DNA of 64,000 nucleotides, taken from the NCBI GenBank assembly GCA_033439265.1, contig JAVTVX010000002.1, positions 8,158,174 to 8,222,173 on the forward strand, read 5' to 3'. The notes under the pieces were generated by a model that worked only from the letters and a program-made list of their open reading frames with translations, was not told where the DNA came from and ran no database searches. How positions within the stretch are numbered: the stretch's first letter is position 1; every line of letters starts with the position of its first letter. Source of the DNA: Dillenia suffruticosa. Its lineage: Eukaryota > Streptophyta > Magnoliopsida > Dilleniales > Dilleniaceae. Position numbers and translations under genes: made by a program. Positions 57,292-64,000 of the stretch are shown one piece after another.

Positions 57292-57296
57292 CTCAG

Positions 57297-60088
57297 TGTC
57301 ACGCCCCGAACCGGAGTCGTGAACAACCACCCGTTGTCCTGAATGGCGGCTGTATTTTTACAGAAAATTGGGCAAAAACTCTCCATAAATCAGAGGTCTC
57401 CCATGAAAATAAACCTGTTTAAATCTATATAATTTAAAATCGTCCAATGAATAAAATAAAATGGTCATTCCGGCCTCACAACAACCCGCCAACCACAGCA
57501 GACATCCAGAACAATGTCAGGCTAACTAAATTACCAACAATTCTAACCATAGACCTCTACTGTCATGCCCAACTAGAGCATGAGCAGCCGCCACACTGAG
57601 CAGGCCTAAGTTTTATACAATTTATAACAATTTTTACAAGTTAACATTCAAACACTACAATTTGCCTCAATGCAAATGAAATATGACAGTTTTATAAATA
57701 AATGTATATAAATTATACAGTCAATCCCATAATAAATATAAGATCAACTACGGATCTCAAGGTCAAGACCTCACAAGGTTGAAAATAAAGTACGGAGCTC
57801 ATATCTCAACTTAATTTAAATCTTACTGTCGAAAAATACTCAAATCAGCAAACGAGCTACCAAATCCTCTAGAGCCGAAACGTCACTCTAGCACAATAAC
57901 CTATCTGAGGAGGGAAATAAGAGGGGTGAGTCAAGAAAGATACCCAGTGAGTGAGGGGATTAATCTCAAGTACTAAGAGTGTAGGTGAATAGGTGAATAT
58001 TGGAGTATTAAATAATATCATTGATAACCAATAATTCAAATTTTTGCAGTAAATCATGATATGTTTGTTAAATGAACTCATTTAATCATTCACACGATAA
58101 CATACATATATGCATCCATTTAAAATCAAGTATATCATAGAGCAAGCCGAAATGATCCTGACAAAGGTCAACCATGACCAAGAACAGGCGCATCAGGGGT
58201 TTTATTATGCAAAGAGTTTTCAAAAGTAGCTCTCTACCTCGACATTGGCCGTGGGCTTAGCCCTTGCTTACCCAGACTCGTCAATAAGTCACCGCCCGGT
58301 GCTAGACGGTGGAGTCACACACGTCCTCCCCTGATGTGGGTTCAACAGGCCGTGCCTATAGCCATATAAACTGACGTTTGCGGATACCTCCTGCAGAAGC
58401 GTATCCGATAATCCGTGCCTCTACAAACGCCATTCGTAGCTACGGGATCAATCAAATGATGCCATATCATCATATCATCTCAAGCTAGTAGGCATCCAAC
58501 CCATATAACCAAATCATCTCATCATATCCTCAAAACAATTCAAATTCGTGTGTTAATATATTTCATCGAAATCAAATTTAACAAACCAATGCAATAGCAG
58601 AATAGAAAACGTTCCATTTCTCAAATCATGGCACAATTTCATTTCATTTCAAATATGGATGCATAATCGTAAAAAACATAAGTACGACACTCCAATAATC
58701 ACAAAACAGATTTGAATTTCAATTCCATATGTCGAGATAATGCATATCAAAAGCGTGTTTTATTAAAAACACGATAAAATCAAGTTTCACTATTTCATGC
58801 AAGAGATTAGGGTCTCACTCACTTTTCTAGGAAGGGTGGTCACTCTCTATTTTCAAAATAAATCCAATCTAACTCCTTGAGTCTCCAAAAAGATTTCCTT
58901 AATCAAATCATCACAATTAAATATCAAACAAAAGTCTAATAAAGGATTTTCAATTTTCTTTCCAATTTAATACAACCAGAAATTTACACAATCTCCTTTC
59001 TAGATTCCCGTTTTATCAATTTCGAATCATTTGACTCATAAATGATCAAATTTCTAATATTTCTCATTTTTCCTAATTTTTCTCGAATTTAACATATTTC
59101 AGAATATATAAGCATATAGCTTCTGATTCTAACTTCAACCTAAATTCAACAAAATCAATTCCAATGTTGAAGTACTTACATTTCTCTCATCTAGGGTTTT
59201 CTTGGAGCACAGACTTTCATCCGAAAACACTTAGATTTGGATCAAAACCCTAAGTCAGTTACCTATGCAGAGGTTCGTGGGCTCGCGGGTCAGCAGGCTA
59301 GCGGGCCCAGTGGGCTTCGCGGGCCGTAGTGGGTTTGCGGGATGCCCGGGCTTGTGGGCTATGTGGGCTCGCGGGTTGGTAGGTTCGCGGGCTGAAGCGT
59401 GCGCTCGCGAGCTAGACTACAGTCGTGCGCTCGCAGGTTGTGCGTGCTCGTGCACAGAGGCACTCGTGAGTAGGCGCACTGTGGCGCGCTCATACTGTGG
59501 TACTCTCACACGGTCACGTGGTCGCGCTTGCACTGTAGCGCACTGGCGGAAGGTTACGTGCTGTGGCGCGCTCGGGCGAGGAAGGAGGTACTGCAGGCTA
59601 GTGCACTTGCGGAAGGTCGCGCGCTCGCTCAAGGAAGCTCGTGCTGCGGTGCGCTCGTGCTTGCGCTGTGGCACGCTGGCAGAAGATCACACGTTGTTTC
59701 GTGTTCGCGCAAGGAGGATCAAGTTGTGGCGCGAGCGGCGGAAGGGAGAGGGAGGGCAGTGGGTCATGGGAAGGGGAAGAAGCGGAGAGAGAGAGAGAGG
59801 AAGAGAGAGAGAGAGAGAGAGATTAGGGCTAAATGCCCTAATCTGATTGGGGGTACTGCATTTTGACTCAAAATGTAGCACTCCTCTGTTTTTTTTTTTA
59901 TTATTTTTACACTAAAATTCGCGAATACGACAAAATTTAAAATATATCAAAAATTTAATTTAAATACCCCAAAATTAAAAATCAATATAAATAATTAAAA
60001 TTTTCTATATATATAACTGAGACATATTTTTTTATTTAATTACTGAATAAGAGTATATTAGTACGAATACCGCAGTGTCGGTATTATA
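57297..60088 (-). repeat. 3' LTR of element D
   Basis: Length 2792 bp. On the minus strand it starts TATAATACCGACACTGCGG (TG changed to TA) and ends GGTTCGGGGCGTGACA. It holds the conserved motif pair near its 3' end (57902-57960) and a 0.5-kb GC-rich block (59264-59770). No second copy is in the window, so the boundaries come from the terminal motifs and the polypurine tract. Confidence 0.82.
59264..59822. repeat. GC-rich degenerate repeat block plus (GA)n tract in the D LTR
   Basis: From about 59264 to 59770 words such as GCTCGCGGG, GTGGCGCGCTC and GAAGGTCGCGCGCTCG recur with no exact period. It is followed by a run of GAGAGAGA at about 59788-59822. Neighbouring LTR sequence is strongly AT-rich. 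Long open frames on both strands (for example 59265-59846) follow from the composition and carry no known domain. Confidence 0.75.
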
Positions 60089-60106
60089 TTTTCTAACCCC
60101 CTAAAA
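60089..60106 (-). other. Polypurine tract of element D
   Basis: The minus strand reads TTTTAGGGGGTTAGAAAA beside the LTR, nearly the same as in element C. Confidence 0.78.
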
Positions 60107-60119
60107 GTAAGTTTCGTTC

Positions 60120-63100
60120 TTGAAACTAAAAAAAACTAAACAGTAAACAAATGGGGTACTGTCTCCTAATAGCCTCCTCGGGCTCCCAGGTCTCGTTCTC
60201 GACCTGGTCACTCTTCCACAAACTCTAACCAATGAAACTTCCTTGCTCCGCAACTTTTTGACTTGTCGATCTAGAATAACTACAGGCTGAACTAGAAGAC
60301 TAAAGTCCTCTCGTAACTCAACAGGTGGGGGTTCAAGTACATGAGAAGGATCAGCCAAGTACTTCCTAAGTACTGAGACATGGAAGACGTCGTGAATACG
60401 GAATAATTCATCGGGCAGCTCCAATCTGTATGCTATACTCCCTACTCTCTTAACGATACAGAAGGGCCCAATATATCTGGGGCTTAACTTGCCTCGTTGC
60501 CTGAACCGTATAACTCCCTTTCAAGGGGATATCCTCAAGAAAACTATATCTCCAGTGGAAAACTCAAGAGGTTGCCGCCAACGATCAGCACATACCTTCT
60601 GTTTGTCCTGGAAGGCTTTCATCCGTTCACGGATGACCTTAACTTTATCCTTCGTTTCCTCAATTAACCCGACACTGCTGAGACGTCGCTCTCTGACCTC
60701 ATCCCAGCATATCGAGTGTGACACTTCCTGCCATACAGTACCTCATACGGGGGCATCCCTATACTGGCCTGATAACTATTATTATATGCAAATTTGACCA
60801 GTGGAAGGTGTCGATCCCAACTACCCTGGAAATCCATCACACATGCTCTCAGCATGTCCTCAAGGTTCTGAATGGTCCTCTCTGACTAACTATCTGTCTA
60901 CGGATGATAGGCCGTACTAAAATTCAGCCTTGTGTCCAATGCCTCCTGTAACTTGGGCCAAAACCTGGAAGTAAACCTCGGGTCCCTGTCTGATACTATA
61001 GACACAGGAACACCATGCAGCCTGATTATCGTATCAATGTAAAGACGTGTCAAGGTCTCGAAAGGATAGTCACTGCGAATAGGAAGAAAATGCGCGGACT
61101 TGGTGCATCGATCTACAATCACCCAAATGGCATCATGCAGTGATGAAGTCCGTGGTAGCCCTATCACAAAATCCATAGTAATGTGATCTCACTTTCACTC
61201 AGGAATGGGTAAGGGCTGTAATGTACCAGCCGGCCGCTGATACTCGGCCTTCACCTGGTGACAAACTAAACACCTAGCCACAAAATTCTCGATTTCCCAT
61301 TTCATGATGGGCCACCAATAACTATCCCAAATGGTTCGATACATCTTGGTACCACCTGGATGCAATGCATAAGTGGAGAATTGTGCCTCCTCAAGTATGG
61401 CCTTGCGGAGATCTGAATCAGCGGGAATACAAATCCGCTCCCTGAACACTATCAAATCATCTCCTCGGATCCTAAAATCTCTACCCTCAGTTTTGCGGAC
61501 TCTATCTGCAATACTCTGAAACTCCTCATTTGTACTCTGGAGCTCTCTGATATGGTTGAACAAAATTGGCCTGATCTTGAATCTGGCTAGTAAACCTCTC
61601 TGATCATCAGTAGTCAAACAGACTCCTAAGGTTCAAAATCCTACCAGACAAGAGAGCTATGCTTCCTCTGTGGATTATGAGGATGAAGCCGACTTCCGAC
61701 TCAAGGCATCTGCTACAATATTTGCCTTACCCGGATGATAGTCAATGATGAGATCATAATCTTTAAGGAGTTATAACTATCTTTTTTATCTCAAATTTAG
61801 TTCTTTTTAGGTGAAAAGATACTTTAAACTTCTGTGATCTGTGAATACTTTGCAGGTCACCCCTAAAGATAATGCTGTCATATCTTCAATGCGAAGACTA
61901 TGGCTGCCAACTCTAAATCATGTGTCGGGTAGTTAACCTTGTGTTTTTTCAGCTACCGCGAGGCATCGCAATAACCCGACCATTCTGTATCAGAATACAA
62001 CCCAATCCCTGTCGGCTAGCATCACTGTATACTGTATACTCCCGACTACTAGTGGAAAGAGCTAAAATAGGAACAGATGTCAACCATTGTTTGAGCTCCT
62101 GAAAACTCGCCTTACAACGGTTATCCCAAACAAACTTGACCCCCTTCCGGGTCAACCTAAACAATGGAGTAGCTATCTGGGAGAATCCTTCTACAAATCT
62201 GCGATAATATCCGGTCAAACCGAGAAAATTACGGATTTCGGTAACTGTTTGTGACTGCTCATACTTCACTATAGCCTCAACCTTCCGCGGATCAACATAA
62301 ATACTCTCCACGGAGACAATGTGCCCCAAGAATCCAATTTGTCTTAGCCAAAACTCACATTTCGAGAATTTAGCATATAACTGTTTCTCACGGAATATTT
62401 GCAATACCACCCGAAGGTGCTGAACATGATCTTCATCACTCCGTGAATATACCAAGATATCATCGATAAATACGATGATGAACTGATCCAAGTAGTCATG
62501 GAAAACTCGGTTTATCAGATTTATAAAAGCAGATGGGGTATTAGTCAGCCCAAACGACATGACTAGAAACTCGTAATGGCCATATCGGGTGCAAAAAACT
62601 GTCTTGGACACATTTTCAGCCCAAATTCTCAATTAATGATAGCCCGAACGGAGATCAATCTTAGAGAAAATCCTGACTCCTTATAGCTGATCAAACAAAT
62701 CCTCAATACGTGGCAAGAGATATCAGTTTTTGATGGTGGCTTTGTTCAACTACCTGTAGTCCACACAAAACCAAAATATACCATCCTTTTTCTTTACAAA
62801 CAGCACAGGAGCACCCCAGGGTAAAGTGTTCGGGCGAATAAACCCCTTATCCAGAAGTTTCTGCAACTGAATCTTAAGCTCTCTTAGTTCCACAGGCACT
62901 ATTTTGCACCACAGGGACCTCCTCAAGTCCCAGTCCCTCAACGGTGATGTCAACGACATGAGCCAGGTACGCCATGCAGCCTCGGCGTATCGACCTCCTG
63001 GCTTCCATCACTGATATAACACAGCGAGGTAATACTCTCCTCTCGCTAGAGAATCTCAAAAGGGATCCCTCTAATCTCCGTAACTCAACCTCTTTGGTGA

Positions 63101-63395
63101 AACAATCCACTGAAACTCTATGTCTACTCAGCCAATCCATCCCAAGGATGGCATCAATATCCGTCATCTCAAGGAGAATTAAGTTTGTCTCGAGTACTGC
63201 ATCTCCTATCATGACCTCACATCCACGATAGATTGAATCTTTATGAAGGTGCTCACCGAGATGAGTGATAACCATTATTTTCTCATCAAGTGGCAATAAA
63301 GATTTACCCATCTGGCAGGCAAAAGATGCTCTTACATAAGAGAAATTCGACCTGGTGTCAATAAGGACACGGGTGTCAAGTCCAAATATCCTCAT
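60120..63395 (-). pseudogene. pol: Element D pol: protease, RT, RNase H, integrase, chromodomain
   Basis: Read right to left. The protease starts MRIFGLDTRVLIDTRSNFSYV (63395); its active site is DTRS instead of DTGS. The C-half is ILGMDWLSRHRVSVDC. The RT start [21 protein letters not shown] is at about 62850. Motif A with KIDLRSGYH (about 62640-62660) is followed by a stop, and motif [10 protein letters not shown] (about 62450-62480) is intact. RNase H is at about 61700-61950 in broken frames. The integrase zinc region ends CLVCHQVKAEYQ (about 61250), core Asp residues stand in MDFVIGLP (61176) and SDRDPRF (about 60985), and [12 protein letters not shown] carries the Glu (about 60870). The chromodomain region is at 60130-60424 (HDVFHVSVLRKYL). 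Confidence 0.88.
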
Positions 63396-63399
63396 GATC

Positions 63400-64000
63400 C
63401 CTGAATGCGAAGAAAAGTAGACAAAAACATATATATATATATATATATAACTAGTTAAGCTTTTAAAGCTTTAACTAGTCAAAACTGTACATCGACGTCA
63501 TGATATACAAAATTTCATACAGAAAGTACAACAAAAGTACTACACTGAGGGATCCGCGAGAGGATTACCCATAATAACATCAGGGTTTGCCTGCGCGTCC
63601 TCTGTGTCTTCTCAAACACACGAGCCCGGGTCGTAGGCTGCTGTCGCGACGGTCCTGGCATTATATTACTCTCGGCCGTAGTCTGAGGAGCTGTAAGAGT
63701 TGAGTGCGTAGGTGCCCCCTGCTGGCCTGTGCCAGAAGTACCAGTACGACCCTGTAAAGTCGGTCCTCGACTCAAATCTGGGCAAGTACTCTTAAAGTGA
63801 CCTTGCTTCCTATACTGGAAGCAAGTAACCAGTACTGTACATGCCCCATATGCATGGTGGCTACCGCATCTACAGCAAAAAGACTGTCTCTATATAGTAG
63901 ACTATGAAGAGACACTAGGGACTGGTGCCCCGAAACCTTGTGGTCGAGGTCCCTGTCCCGGTCCTGCTGGTCTGAAGCTAGAAGAACCTCCGGGATATCC
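63400..64000 (-). pseudogene. gag: Element D gag, C-terminal part
   Basis: The minus strand shows a knuckle reading CFQYRKQGHFKSTCPDL (about 63790-63835). The second Cys of CX2CX4HX4C is Tyr, a G-to-A change. A Thr/Gln-rich tail follows (63515-63775). Upstream, the Gly/Pro-rich linker runs out of the window. A TA run at about 63426-63448 lies between gag and protease. Confidence 0.75.

Larger units (their letters stand above)
57297..64000 (-). mobile_element. Element D: Ty3/gypsy chromovirus (Tekay-like), cut by the window edge
   Basis: The 3' LTR (57297-60088), polypurine tract, chromodomain, integrase, RNase H, RT, protease and part of gag are present in order on the minus strand. The gag N-terminus and the 5' LTR lie beyond 64000. 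The coding parts are better preserved than in A and C: long open stretches remain, but there are frameshifts and stops. The left flank base string is CTCAG (57292-57296), the expected duplication on the far side. Confidence 0.9.

Noticed and set aside
59265..59846. A 193-codon open frame on the plus strand, Arg/Gly/Ala-rich
   Set aside because: It lies wholly inside the GC-rich block of the D LTR, overlaps long open frames in other frames and on the other strand, and has no domain. Low stop density is explained by composition.

Overview
This window looks like heterochromatic DNA from an AT-rich flowering plant, most likely a eudicot. I see no intact host gene, rRNA or tRNA. Almost everything that can be recognised is transposable-element DNA, most of it broken by stops, frameshifts and deletions. 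The species cannot be told from the sequence.

The backbone is a set of chromodomain-bearing Ty3/gypsy elements (chromoviruses, most like the Tekay lineage) with LTRs of 2.6 to 3.2 kb. Element A (1112-21391, minus) has two LTRs and a perfect AAAAT target duplication. It is interrupted by solo LTR B (6941-9738, plus, in the protease) and by element F (10781-17926, plus, in gag, perfect CCACT duplication). F has lost most of pol, so a protease fragment is joined to an integrase C-terminus and chromodomain. Element C (40087-51368, plus) is a full-length but decayed relative. Element D (57297 to beyond 64000, minus) is cut by the window edge. Element E (23501-28590, plus) is a different, Reina-like chromovirus with LTRs of about 250 bp.

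Between these lie DNA-transposon remains. A CACTA/En-Spm tnp2 transposase pseudogene lies on the minus strand at about 29.7-33.4 kb, beside a tandem array of ACTTGTTATCA-rich repeats at 29.2-29.7 kb. A second minus-strand gene remnant lies at about 34.3-36.05 kb and is split by a 421-bp solo LTR with a CAAAC duplication. A plus-strand Ulp1-like (C48 cysteine protease family) gene remnant starts near 38.7 kb and ends near 53.35 kb, with element C inserted in one of its exons. A terminal-type region with short repeats, a GC-rich island and a CCGACGG end motif follows at 53.8-55.9 kb, then a Tat-lineage gypsy gag fragment into which D is inserted.

Two other stretches stand out: a 1.6-kb degenerate AT repeat field at 36.6-38.2 kb, and a 0.5-kb GC-rich block inside D's LTR. 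The most interesting readings are the Ulp1-like gene whose exon reads through once C is removed, the possibility that tnp2, its neighbour gene and the Ulp1-like gene were parts of one large En/Spm-type element, and LTR features shared between element families (a terminal hairpin and a conserved motif near the 3' end).
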